A program made the translations under genes and the position numbers. Below, piece by piece: positions 32,379 through 42,924 of a stretch of 64,000 nucleotides of DNA. A model generated the notes under the pieces. The model was not told the DNA's origin, made no database searches, and saw nothing but the letters and a program-made list of their open reading frames with translations. The stretch comes from Anastatus disparis (lineage: Eukaryota; Arthropoda; Insecta; Hymenoptera; Eupelmidae), in NCBI GenBank assembly GCA_017163975.1, contig JAFFSR010000021.1, positions 982,501 to 1,046,500 on the forward strand, read 5' to 3'. Each line of letters opens with the position of its first letter. Within the stretch, counting starts at the first letter, position 1.

Positions 32379-33042
32379 CTAGGAGAGTATCAGACCTCCG
32401 GATCACGGATTTTGCTCAAACGTTGGGATAAGTTTTCATATGTCAGAATATGGAAGGAAACAAAATTTTAGATCCCAACGCTCAATATTTCCCCAGTTAC
32501 CGGCAATTAAAGAAAATCACTAAAAAAGTTACTAGATTTTCAAACGCATATAGTTCCTTAGCATTATTAGCTTGGAGCTTGAAACTTTTTTTAAATGAAA
32601 GCTGAGCTCAGATCCTTTCGAAATAGTAGTTATAGCATGTCAAAATATTATTTTTTCCCAAAGTTATAGCGTGATAAACATAGGACCTGATTTTTCTTTT
32701 TAAAACATTAATTAATAACAAAAGCTAAAATTGGATCTAATGTTTATCACGCTATAACTTTGGGAAAAAATAATATTTTGACATAACATAACTACTATTT
32801 CGAAAGGATCTGAGTTCAGCTTTCATTTAAAAAAAGTTTCAAGCTCCAAGCTAATAATGCTAAGGAACTATATGCGTTTGAAAATCTAGTAACTTTTTTA
32901 GTGATTTTCTTTAATTGCTGGTAACTGGGAAAATATTGCGCTTTGGGGTCTAAAATTCTATTTCTTTTCATATTTTGACATCTGAAAACTTATTCTAAAG
33001 TTTTAGCAAAATCCGTGATCCGGAGGTCTGATACTCTCCTAG
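32379..33042. mobile_element. Palindromic MITE with CTAGGAGAGT ends and 3-bp TSD (TAC)
   Basis: CTAGGAGAGTATCAGACCTC at the left is mirrored at the right (GAGGTCTGATACTCTCCTAG). The arms of about 300 bp are near-perfect. TAC flanks both ends (32376-32378 and 33043-33045). The ends resemble those of the element at 57529-58363, which has a TAA duplication. A 3-bp TSD suggests PIF/Harbinger-like mobilisation, unproven. It inserted in the Penelope ORF. Confidence 0.82.
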
Positions 33043-33242
33043 TACAAGATTGTTTTTAAAAACTGTAATATATTAAACTTCATGAACTTAGGTAAAGATA
33101 AAGATAGAAAAGAGGAGAATACTAACATTATCTATAAAATACCATACACTAATTGTGAGTATGTATATATAAACCAAAGTTTAAGAAGGCCCAGCGATCG
33201 TTTAAAAGAACACACTATGAGAATTAAAAAGTCTAGCTACTA

Positions 33243-33525
33243 GGCTTAGAGTTCAGCCTGAGCGCCAAAACGCACTATAGTAGGCGCGCCGTAAAAGGAA
33301 ATAGTGGCTAGTCTTTCGGGCACATTGAGAACGCACAAAAGCGCGATAGCAGCGCCCATGACAAATGTAAAGGGAAAATTCATGTGTATGTTCAGTGGTT
33401 GAACTCTTTCGGCTTGAAGGGTAGACTTTTCAGCTCAAAGCGTCGACTTTTCACAAGGCTTGTTACTGGTCTCGAGTGGGGGTAATAGCTGAGCGAATAA
33501 CTTCTCAGTGCATATAAGGGTCTTG
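33243..33525. other. GC-richer foreign segment inside the Penelope ORF
   Basis: Between the two halves of the GIY-YIG region lies about 280 bp with no coding match and visibly higher G+C (e.g. GCACTATAGTAGGCGCGCCG, TCTCGAGTGGGGGTAATAGC). No inverted ends or target duplication were found. It is probably an insertion of unknown type. Confidence 0.5.
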
Positions 33526-33656
33526 AGAGGTAAAGATGAAAGATCTGCTTTGGTTAACCACATTTTGAAAACTTCTCATAAAATTAACATTGACAAAACG
33601 ACAATTGTAGGTTATAAAAAAAATTAGAGTAAAAGAGAGTTTTTATAAATGCTTAA

Positions 33657-34028
33657 GAGGTCACGCATCTCCGTTCTTTTCTAATCAAAGAATTGATTTT
33701 TTTACAAAAACTAATAACTTTAGCAAAAATGAAGAGAAAGCCGCATCTTGTATCGAGGAGCAATATTTTCTTTGATAAGAAATAATTAATTGTATCGCTT
33801 CGTTTTCAAAAAAATTCTTGGAAAACTTAAATCATAGAGATTATGGTAAACAATTTGATTTTCAAGATTTTCTTGAGAACAAAACAATAAAATTAATTCT
33901 TTCTTATAAAAGGAAATTTTGCTTTTTGATACGAGATGCAGCTTTTTCTTTATTTTTTGCTCAAGTTATTAGTTTTCGCAAAAAATTAAATCTTTGATTA
34001 GAAAAAGGCAAAGATACGTGACCTCCCC
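33657..34028. mobile_element. TTAA MITE, family P2, copy 1
   Basis: Ends GAGGTCACGCATCTCCGTTC and mirror (ATACGTGACCTCCCC), TTAA at 33653-33656 and 34029-34032. The arms share motifs with the copies at 44305 and 54261 (CTTTTCTAATCAAAGAATTG, GAGAAAGCCGCATCT). The outer 35 bp resemble family P1, so the two share a transposase source. Confidence 0.88.
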
Positions 34029-34146
34029 TTAATATATATTTTAACACTAAAACTATGAACAGAATGCGCGATACCAAATTTTTAAAGAATGTATATGAGA
34101 CTACAGTGGATGCTATTAAGAATAAAGAAAGTAAAATTACATTATA

Positions 34147-34765
34147 ATCTTTCAAGTTTTATATTTATTCATTTATAATATATTTTAATTATACCGAGCG
34201 TGTAAGCATACTATGGCTATTTCCCGTTGTTGTTATTATGTGTTAACGGTCTATCTTTGTTATATTATTGCGCTAAAATTTTACAGTCATTGGACTCCTG
34301 TAATTTAGTGTTTGACTATGTATATAATCAATCAATATATTATACTTGTACTAGTTTTAAGGATAACTATAAAAGCACAGAGTTTGTCTTTTCCCTTGCC
34401 ATTTAGTGTTTAAACTTTAAACGCCATTGTAAGTTTACTTTATTTGTATAGTTGTTATTCTTAGTGTTTTATTTATTTACTTTTAATTTTTTACTTTTGC
34501 TGCAATCTAAAAAAAACTCTTTTGCTTTCTTTCGAGACATGTTACCATCCACTTTTAATCATTTATTTGCCAAATTATGACATTTATTATGTAATTATTT
34601 TTAGTCTAACTTATCTTGGTTTATTGTTGTGATAATTTTGTTATATAAGAGAATTTTTTGTTTTTTTTTATGTAACAACTTGAAAAAGGGCTCGAAACGT
34701 CGAAAGAAATGTAATAAAAGAATAATTTGCTCAATATCCAATTGGTTTGAGGTTAATTTTATTCA
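34147..34765 (+). mobile_element. Penelope-like element 3' untranslated end
   Basis: Non-coding. The last about 430 bp (from about 34330) are repeated in inverted form at 18254-18697. They end near GGTTTGAGGTTAATTTTATTCATC. This fixes the outer limits of the Penelope insertion at roughly 18254 and 34765. Confidence 0.7.
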
Positions 34766-35041
34766 TCAATATTTATAATTATATATCATATGATTATATT
34801 TACATATTTAATAACAAAATAAATTTTAGAAAAAAAATTATTGATATATATCTCAAAAAAAAGAATCATAAAAAATTTATCTTACAAATCTTGAAAAACC
34901 TAAAATTAACATTACTATATATCAATAATAATTCTAAAATTATAACACCTATTCTTAACAGAAATAATTATTAAAAAAAAAAATAATACCACAAGTTTAT
35001 TATAAAATTAAAAAACATTGATAAGCACATTATACAAAGTG
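34766..35041. other. A+T-rich spacer
   Basis: Nothing recognised. AGTG at 35038-35041 serves as the left target duplication of the element that follows. Confidence 0.5.
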
Positions 35042-35294
35042 CACCGTAGTCCTCGAGTAAATTCGACCATGAAGTTTTTGCACCTCAAATCTTTCTTTTG
35101 GATATGATTCTAGGCATATTTAGGATCAAATTCCAACAAGAACCAAAATCAAAGAATAAGCACTTTTTTATTTATTCAAATTTTATTTTTTTTACATTTA
35201 CTTTTTATAAAAAAAAATTTTTCATTGATAATTAATGAGCTTAATTTCTAGAATTCCGTTTTCGAATAGAATTATGAATTATTTACATATTATA

Positions 35295-36414
35295 AGCAGT
35301 AGAAGGAATATGACACATGGGCAATTGTAAAAATATCAATCGGTGTCAGTCTTTTATATGAAGATACGTGAGATCGAGAGCGAGAGTGATAGAAGATAGG
35401 AGAAATCGAGCGCTAGAGAGAGATATTGATACAATGGTATGAAAAATTATCAAGACTTGATATATGGAGGATTCTCAATATAAATTTAAATGAAGCACGC
35501 GAGAAATAGAGGGCGCTAATATTAAAGAAGCCGCCAAAAGGAAAGGTGTTGATTGGTTATAAGTCAATATCCTTTGTAATTGACAAATAACAATTATGGA
35601 AAGGATTAATAACCAATCGACTATTATTCTATTTATGACGTAATTGATGAAAGAAGGGATAAAGAGGAAGGAGCTGAAGAAAAGACGCCCCATTGACACA
35701 CTTCTCTATTGGATCTTAAATCTCTATTGGATGTTAAACTTGGTCGGTTTTTCTTTGTTGGTTACTGCTCGCTGAGCCATTGTTTGAGTTTTGACTCCAT
35801 TTTATTCGGGTCTGAGATTTAATAGAAATATTAAGCTGCCATTGTACCTTTTTGCCATTGTGCAGTCTGCTATTTTGCCAATTGTTGCATCTTTGAGAGA
35901 GCTGAGGAGTTATTTAAAAGAGCAAAGGAGATTTTGGATTAGAGAATTAATTATTGGAGTTTTTGTATTTTTTTTTGGAGAGTAACGCTTTTGATAATTA
36001 AAGTGAGTTTTCCATCTTAGATATTAATTAAATGAAAACTTAGAGTCAGTGCGCGTCGCCGTTTTGCTCGTCGTATTTAACGTCGGTTTTAGCCGCCATT
36101 ATTAAATTTAATTATTAATTTTTTTCTTAATTTTTACGATATTGACTTATAACCAATCAACACCTTTCCTTTTGGCGGCTTCTTTAAAGTTAGTGCCCTC
36201 TATTTCTCGCTTGCTCCATTTAAATTTATATTAAAAATCCTCCATATATCAAGTCTTGATAATTTTTCATGCCATTGTATCAATATCTCTCTCTAGCGCT
36301 CGATTTCTCCTATCTTCTATCACTCTTGCTCTCGATCTCACGTATCTTCATATAAAAGACTGACACCAACTGATATTTTTACAATTGCCCATGTATCATA
36401 TTCCTTCTACTGCT
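35295..36414. repeat. Inverted repeat surrounding an LTR-like segment
   Basis: AGCAGTAGAAGGAATATGAC at 35295 is mirrored by CATATTCCTTCTACTGCT ending at 36414. The arms of about 270 bp share GAAGATACGTGAGATCGAGA and GGCGCTAA-type blocks. Between them, 35636-36121 duplicates the LTR end found at 44832-45317. Either an LTR inserted into a small foldback element or recombination built a composite; I cannot tell which. Confidence 0.7.
35636..36121 (-). repeat. LTR-like direct repeat, left copy
   Basis: About 485 bp matching 44832-45317 with scattered changes. It begins TGACGTAATTGATGAAAGAA and includes TTTGTTGGTTACTGCTCGCT and CCGTCG-type GTCAGTGCGCGTCGCC near its end. The small open frame inside (35791-35985) is duplicated in the right copy and is not convincing as a gene. 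Confidence 0.75.
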
Positions 36415-37110
36415 ATTTCTACAATTACCCATGTATGTATGAGCCTGCTATATAAGCTACAGCTGGCTCCTCTTTTCCGCTGATCCTTTACTCTTCTTGC
36501 ACATGACTCGATTTTTGTCGCGAGTCGGTCACTTACCGACGCTTCCCCTTTACTCTCGAGCACGTGTTACTAATGTTCCGCGTCGTTTCCCGGTTTCGCT
36601 CGTCATTGCGTAACGCGAGTGTATTGAGCGTATGTACCTATACACCGGGTGTGTATGTGTGTGTAAGTGTACAAGTGACAGCGCTGCGGCGTGCACGTCG
36701 TCATCAAGAATATAAGATGGCGACGCACAAGAGCACTATCATAGGTTATTTTTCTACACATGTATTTTCTTCTTTTCATATGTAATGTGCACTAGTGTTA
36801 CGATGTTACAGCCATCACCGTAGCATCAACTCCTAGTGCATTATAAGAAAACTGATAGTGACTGTGGTTTTTCCTTTACCACGTGTTCTGATTAAAGGTT
36901 AGGTTCCATTTTCGCTCTTTCTCTCTCTAGCGGTAAGTCGTCTGCTCATTGCTAATTCTCTTGTTTATCTCGAAACAAACAAAATACAACTGATTGATTC
37001 ATTTAATTATATTAATTAATAATCAGTTCAGTGAGTGCATTTTGGCTCATATTTCTCTTTTATTCTCTTCAAAAAATAGTTTATTGTGATGCAATAAATG
37101 CAATACAAAT
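36415..37110 (-). other. Possible 3' LTR of the minus-strand Gypsy element
   Basis: On the minus strand a purine tract (GAAGGGGGGAA, plus coordinates about 37110-37120) is followed by TTGTATTGCATTTATTGC, as at a polypurine tract and LTR start. The following 700 bp include a GC-richer part (36480-36730). The sequence does not match the right-hand LTR (44832-45756) as an intact LTR pair should. Confidence 0.4.
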
Positions 37111-37553
37111 TCCCCCCTTCATGACCGGAACACTTTACAAGTGGGTCGTCCATCTTATTAAAACACAAAAATAATTTAAGACTCTACTCTATCAACTTAG
37201 GCTATTTGCCTTTCCAAAAAAAAAATCAAAAAGAAAGAAAAATCACGTCGTCGAATTGCACTCACATAAACCATTAATATCTCTTATATTCTATTTATAA
37301 TAATCCTAACCTCAATAACTACTACTACTCTTTATTATTTCATTCTCACCTCGCTCTACTCATTCTCTCATACACACACAGTTAATTGTTTAAATAGGTG
37401 ATAAATAAGGATTTAAGGAATACAAAAAAAATTAAAGAAAATTTCAAGTAACTTACTGGATATCTATGAAATCTCTTGACTCGATTTATCGTTTCTCGAT
37501 GCTACTCTTTTCTCGATATTTCTCTTCTCTCAAACTCTCTCTTCTCTCGAAGA

Positions 37554-39464
37554 TCACTGATCTCGACTCCCTCTGGGAGGTATATATCGTTTTAACTCGG
37601 ATGCATGATCCTTCACGTTTCTACGACTATCTCTTATCTCTAAAACATATAATACAGGTGATTTTACCTCAATAATACGAAATGGACCTTCATATTTTGG
37701 AGCTAACTTCGCAGAGAAGCCTTGTGCTCCTTTTGATAACACCTGTACTCTTCTCAACACTTGATCTCCTACATTAAACCTTACGTCTCTTTTATTATGG
37801 TCATATCTCTTAGCTTGCTTATTTTGAGCTTCATCTATATGTCAAGCTACCAAATCTCTCAAAGCATCTAATCTTTTTAATCTATCCTTCTAGATTTCTG
37901 GATCTAATTTTAGACCTTCAATAGTGGTAAAACCAGCCACCTCTTCATTTTCTAACTCGAAAAGCATCTGGAATATGATTAAGAGCACCTTTTCTGTGTA
38001 TAATCTCGAAGTCTCATTGCTGTAACTCTAAAACCCAACGAGCAAGCCTACCAGTTGGATCTTGAAGATTTCTGAGCCACTTGAGAGCGCTATGGTCGGT
38101 GTATACTGTGAAGTGATATCAATCTAAATAAGGTCTCAACTTCTTTATTGCCCATGATAACGCAAGACCCTCTTTCTCTGCTACGGTATAATTTTTCTCT
38201 GCTTCATTCAAGACTCGACTCATATACACTATTGGGTGATCTCCGTCTTCACTTTCTTGTGTTAACACAGCTCCTATGGCATAATCGCTAGTATCACAAT
38301 GTACCGAAAATGGCTTACTGAAATCTGGTCTTGCTAACACAGGTGCTTGAGTGAGTGCTCTTTTTAGGTTCTCGAAAGCTTGCTCTTGATCCTCACCCCA
38401 GGTCCAGGTTTGACCTTTATGAAGTAGTTTTACCAACGGAATCTTTATCTCTGACTCGTTCTCTATGAATCTCGAATACCAACCCACCATACTCAAGAAA
38501 CGTCTCAATTGTTTAATAGTTTTAGGAGTAGGATAATTCAGCACTGGTGAAATTCTCTCTAAATCTGGTCTCGACCCATCTCTATCTAGTTTGTATCCCA
38601 TGTAAGTTACACTCGAACAACAAAATTCACATTTTTCATTGTTCACAATTAGACCTGCACTCACTAATCTCTTTAACACAATCTCGACCCACCTTATATG
38701 TTCTTCGAACGTTTCTGTCACGATAATGATATCATCTAGGTATCCAAAGACATGTGGCTCGAATTCTAGACCAAATAAGGCATCAACAAGCCTTTGGAAG
38801 GTCATTGGTGCGTTAGTTAGGCCAAATGGGAGGCGTTTAAATTGGAATAGTCCCAATCAAGACACTGCAAATGCTGTGTATTAACGACTCTCATGGCTCA
38901 ACATTACCTGGAAATACGCTTGCTCTAGATCTATTTTAGTAATATATCTTGCTTTTCTCAATTTGTCTAAAATAGATTCCATACTCTGCATTGGATAAGC
39001 ATCAGGTTTAGTGACTTTATTCACATCTCGAAAATCCACACAAAACCTTTACTTCCCATTAGGTTTACTGACAATCACCGGCTCACTACTCCATTCACTC
39101 GCTGATTTCTCGATAATATTCTGCTCTAGCATTCTCTCGACCTCTTCTTGTGCCACTTGAACTTTGTATGGTGACATACGTCTTGGGCGTTGTTTAATCG
39201 GCCTAACTTCAGGCTCAATCTCTATATGATGTTCTATTAAGGTAGTGATTCCTGGTACTTTTGATGGTGGTGGTAAGATTCTCTTAGCTAGAACTTTTAC
39301 TTAGTTAGATCTTTTACTGTTTTTTCTTGATCTTCTGTGATCTCAACTATTCCAGTATACTCTCCAAAAATAACTGCCTTACTCTCAGCACGATGATTTG
39401 AAAATTTTCTCTACTTTCCATCTGGAACTCTCCATAAATCTTGACCTAGTATTACTTCTAAGTC
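37554..39464 (-). pseudogene. Gypsy pol: RT and RNase H with integrase core deleted
   Basis: Reading down from 39464, RT appears in broken frames: EEVERMLEQNIIEKSASEWS, a stop near 39050, then DAYPMQSMESILDKL. An open frame at 38856-38119 has LPFGLTNAPMTFQRLVDALF, YLDD (38731-38742), and RNase H HCDTSDYAIGAVLTQ. Near 37975 the RNase H end (IPDAL) passes directly into the integrase C-terminal region (KLAPKYEGPFRII, 37760-37554). The zinc-binding and catalytic parts of integrase are absent. The copy therefore cannot integrate by itself. Confidence 0.8.
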
Positions 39465-40298
39465 TCATTTTCTATGGAAATCCATACCAAAAACCATATC
39501 GTGTTCCATTTGTCTTGCAACCTTGAGCTCCTTGGGTTGTACTACTCCATCAACTTCTAATACGACCTCTAGTACACCCAACAGTTTTGATATGGCTCCA
39601 GTTACTGTCTTAATTGATAAATTGTTAGGTTTTAATCTGTCTCGAAATTTCTCTCCAATCTTTGGCCCAACTAGTGTAATCATTGCACCTGGGTCAAATG
39701 AAGCTAGGTATTTCTCTTCTCCTAACTCGATTTGCAAGAAATTTCTATTCTCTGACGTCGATCCTGCAACTTTTCTTTGTATATTCTCAGAATTTCTCTT
39801 CTCTGTCGTACTTGGTACGACTTTTCCCCCCTCCTGGACTGTTGAAGGTGAAGCATCGTCTTCAACAGACCGATCAGGAACCACCACAGGAACTGGAACA
39901 CTGCTCTTAGCTGGATTCGAGAAATGTAATTGCTGCACTAACTCTCTCACAGCTTCTCTTATATGCTCTTCAAATGTTAGATTTTCTTTATCATTCTGAG
40001 ATATCTCACGATCCTGATTAATACTCTGAACAGGTTCTTTAGTAGGTTGTCTCTCTCTTACTATTTCTAGTGTTGTTTCTCTTTTATCTCTTGATTCTGC
40101 CTCTGTTTCTCTTTGCTCTAAATTGGTATTCTCTTTATTAATATTCTCAGTATCCCGATTCTCTATATTAATATTCTCTGTCTCTCGATTCTCTATATTA
40201 ATATTCTCTGTCTCTTGACTCCCAATATGCTCATTGATTTCTTTCTCTTGTGTTTTCTCTTTTGTATTGTTCGCCCTTTCTCGATTATTTAGGAGCAT
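39465..40298 (-). pseudogene. Gypsy protease region with Glu/Asn-rich linker
   Basis: Open for 277 residues. The N-terminal half is a repetitive linker (ENIN-ENRETENI units). The C-terminal half is a retropepsin-like domain with FDPGAMITLVGPKIG, whose active-site motif is Asp-Pro-Gly (39688-39696) instead of Asp-Thr/Ser-Gly, and a closing HDMVFGMDF. The Pro substitution probably impairs catalysis. It would have cleaved Gag-Pol. Confidence 0.7.
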
Positions 40299-40309
40299 AG
40301 AGGGCGATC

Positions 40310-40654
40310 CTACGTTTCTGTTTGGCCGTTTCCCAAAAACCTACGAATGTGAGCACAGTTCTTACACGTATGCAGAGTTACACCTCTGGCTCCACACCCT
40401 TGGCAGCTAAGATTTGATGGTGCTCTATTGGCATTCTGACTCCCCTCTCGATTATTCAATGTTCTATTTGGACATTCGAATGAAGAATAACCTATTTGAG
40501 AACACGAATAACAGGTGCGTTTTGCACACTGTGAAGCTCTATGTCCAACAGTGTGACACACGTGACATTCACCATAAAAAACCGATAAGTCTACTCTATA
40601 AGAAGGTCCATTTCTTCTTTGACCTTGATTCATGGGGCGTCTTTCTGCTCCCAT
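40310..40654 (-). pseudogene. Gag nucleocapsid zinc-knuckle region
   Basis: CHVCHTVGHRASQC (about 40525-40566) is a proper CX2CX4HX4C knuckle. CYSCSQIGYSSFEC follows with Tyr in place of His. CQGCGARGVTLHTC and CKNC come later. Such knuckles bind genomic RNA. The frame overlaps the end of the capsid frame at 40630-40654 in another phase. The reduced second knuckle and the frame change suggest decay. Confidence 0.7.
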
Positions 40655-41682
40655 TGGCTATTATTTTCTTTAGGCCTGGTCCCATTATTATTAGACTTTA
40701 TCTCATTATTCTCAGTTACTTGCATAGACTGAGTATTATCATCTGCATTCAGATCTACAGCTTCAGTCTGGACTTGCTGATTCGATAAAGCAGGCGATTC
40801 CCTCTTGTTATTCTTATTTTTCCGAGATGCTGACTTTGGTGGTTTCGTATTCACTTTTTGTGAATTATCGGTCTCTTTTTCTTCTATATCATCTCTGCAC
40901 TCGACTCTGCTAGCTGCTATTTTCACATTCTTAGTCTCTCGATGATAAGCAGCACCTGGAATCTTTGAATTCTTTTTCGAAGGAGGTGGTACATATATTT
41001 GATCTAACTCTTTTTGTCTCTCCCACCGTTGTCCATACTTTTCTAAATCATCAAAATCATATATGTTTTTAGTTGCCATATACCGTCGATATTCTGGCAA
41101 TAGATTTCGGTATGCGATCTCGAGTTGTCTCTCAGTTGATGCAGGATACTTAAAATGGCCGACAATATACTCAAAATTAGAGAGGTAATTGGCTATCTTT
41201 TCTCCTTTTCCTTCGGTTCTGGCTTTTAACTCGTCTAAAATATCTTCCTCGTCCATCACTGGAATATATTGTCGTTTAAAGGCCTTCTTGAATCCTCTCC
41301 AATTTCGAATTCTCCTCTCAGCTGTTTCATACCAGCGACTTGCGTCTTCCAAAAATATGCAGTGTAGTACTTTCAACCAATCTTTATCTAAATAATCAGT
41401 ACTCTTCTTGCACTTCTCTAGACGTTTCAAAAAATCTTCTGCATTCTCTCGACCCGAAAATTTCAGATGCCAAGATTCCAGAATTTTGACTAACTTGAAG
41501 TTATCTTTGTCTTTCTTTTTCCTTCGAGTCTTTTTCTTGGCTCGAATAGGATAGTCAGACTCACTGCCACTTGTTGAACTGTTGCTACTACTACTACTAC
41601 CGCTGCTCAGATCTCTTGACTTATTTTTAGAATGATAGTGATGTCTACTGGTATGACTTTTATATCTCTTTTCACTCGACAT
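40630..41682 (-). CDS. gag: Gag capsid-region protein of the minus-strand Gypsy element
   Basis: ATG at 41682 opens 350 residues (MSSEKRYKSHTSRHHYHSKN). A Ser/basic-rich head is followed by a Retrotrans_gag-type core: LKFSGRENAEDFLKRLEKC, LEDASRWYETAERRIRNW and FKKAFKRQYIP. Then comes LEIAYRNLLPEYRRYM and a charged tail. It would build the particle core. The frame is intact, but flanking Gag sequence continues on both sides in other segments, so this is probably the largest surviving piece of a longer Gag and not a whole protein. Confidence 0.7.
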   Translation of the reverse strand: MSSEKRYKSHTSRHHYHSKNKSRDLSSGSSSSSNSSTSGSESDYPIRAKKKTRRKKKDKDNFKLVKILESWHLKFSGRENAEDFLKRLEKCKKSTDYLDKDWLKVLHCIFLEDASRWYETAERRIRNWRGFKKAFKRQYIPVMDEEDILDELKARTEGKGEKIANYLSNFEYIVGHFKYPASTERQLEIAYRNLLPEYRRYMATKNIYDFDDLEKYGQRWERQKELDQIYVPPPSKKNSKIPGAAYHRETKNVKIAASRVECRDDIEEKETDNSQKVNTKPPKSASRKNKNNKRESPALSNQQVQTEAVDLNADDNTQSMQVTENNEIKSNNNGTRPKENNSQWEQKDAP

Positions 41683-41757
41683 TTCTTGAGTACCACCATG
41701 AGTCGATCTTAACCTTGACGATTGGTTTGGAGATACTTGACTTCTCTTACTCTTATC

Positions 41758-42924
41758 TTAGGATCGAGGATCATCTCTGTCAGATTTTTGACATTTATGA
41801 CAACAACTTGTTGGATCTTTCTGCACATCTTCCTTTTCTCTTGATTGGTTGCTTTTTTCTTGGCTGGTTATCTCGTTTACTCGCTGTTGGTTCTGACTCC
41901 GCTCTTCAACTTTCCTACTCAACTCGCTTCTCGACTCATTTCCACTAGGTTGAGTATTATCATTTTTATTATATCTCCTTCTCGTCACATTTGCATCATA
42001 TGACAACCTTGTTGGATCACTATACTTATTAATCCAACCCAATATGGTATAATCACTTATTGATAATGGATTGGCTACCATTTTTCCAGCCAGAGTGGTT
42101 TTAGTAGGCAACCCCATTGAAGCATTATTTCCATATGTAGTAGATGTCATCTTGGGTAACAAATAGGTTGAATATAAATCAGTGTTACTTATAGCAAGCG
42201 TACTCGTTACTGTTGTAGCCGTTAATGCTATAGTGGTCACTACTGATGCTTGTGACGAGAAAGATGTCGTCATAACATTGTTCAACGGAGATAATCTCGT
42301 ATCCTCTTCGCTTGGAATTATAGACCTCCTAGTGTCGTCACCTCTAGCCTCCTCTGATTCTTCTGAGTCTTGTCCTGATTAATTTTAATAAATTTTTATT
42401 TGGCAATTATTACAGAGATATACAGCCATAACGCATTAAGTCGGTACATGGGTATATTACATTCGACGTATATAATATAATTTGAGCGCGCAAATACAAA
42501 ATAACTAGTGAACATCTCACTATAGTCAATTTAATATAAAGAACCTAGGGTGCCTCGGGGTCGTTAAGCCCGTCTTATAGTAATTATAAGCCCTGAGGTA
42601 AGAGTCTTGTCCTGAAGCTGATACTATTTGAGGCTCCATCTGTGTGTGTATACCTGAATCACTTATATTAGGAAGCGAAGACTTTAATAGTGAATCACGT
42701 TTGTCAACTTCTGGAAACCACGGAACTCAATATACCCCAGCTTTTCGTAACTCTGCTCTATATAATCGTTCTCGAAGAGTTTTCTCTAATCCTTGAGTGT
42801 TGAGATCAAACTCGTTCAACTCCTCATTTATTCTTTTAATAGACCAGTCTCTGATATCGTATAAATTTCTTAAAATCTGGGAACTACTAATCAGTTGCCT
42901 CAACTGCTCAGAATAATCTTCCAT
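41758..42924 (-). pseudogene. Gag N-terminal region, split by a LINE fragment
   Basis: ATG at 42924 (MEDYSEQLRQLISSSQILRN) leads into FDLNTQGLEKTLRERLYRAE, a short SAP-like helix pattern often seen at the start of insect Gypsy Gag proteins. It stops at about 42727. A truncated LINE sits at 42379-42601. Downstream of it, 42285-41758 is open and Thr/Ser-rich, then basic, ending CCHKCQKSDRDD. The parts are out of register. Confidence 0.6.
42379..42601 (-). mobile_element. 5'-truncated LINE 3' end with 14-bp TSD
   Basis: GAGTCTTGTCCTGA occurs at 42365-42378 and again at 42602-42615. The insert, read on the minus strand, has a GC-richer head (ACGACCCCGAGGCACCC) and an A-rich tail (GCCAAATAAAAATTTATTAA). 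Length and flanks fit target-primed insertion of a heavily truncated non-LTR element. The family is not identified. Confidence 0.75.

Larger units (their letters stand above)
33046..34146 (+). pseudogene. Penelope-like element GIY-YIG endonuclease region
   Basis: The frame reads IYKIPYTNCEYVYINQSLRR, then SDRLKEHTMRIKK. This corresponds to a GIY-YIG domain with its YIG-like segment degenerated to VYI and an Arg/His-bearing helix. After a foreign segment (33243 to about 33525) it resumes (ALVNHILKTSHKINIDKTTI). The P2 MITE interrupts at 33657. The C-terminus (NTKTMNRMRDTKFLKNVYET) ends with TAA near 34146. GIY-YIG plus RT in one ORF defines endonuclease-positive Penelope-like elements. Confidence 0.78.
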
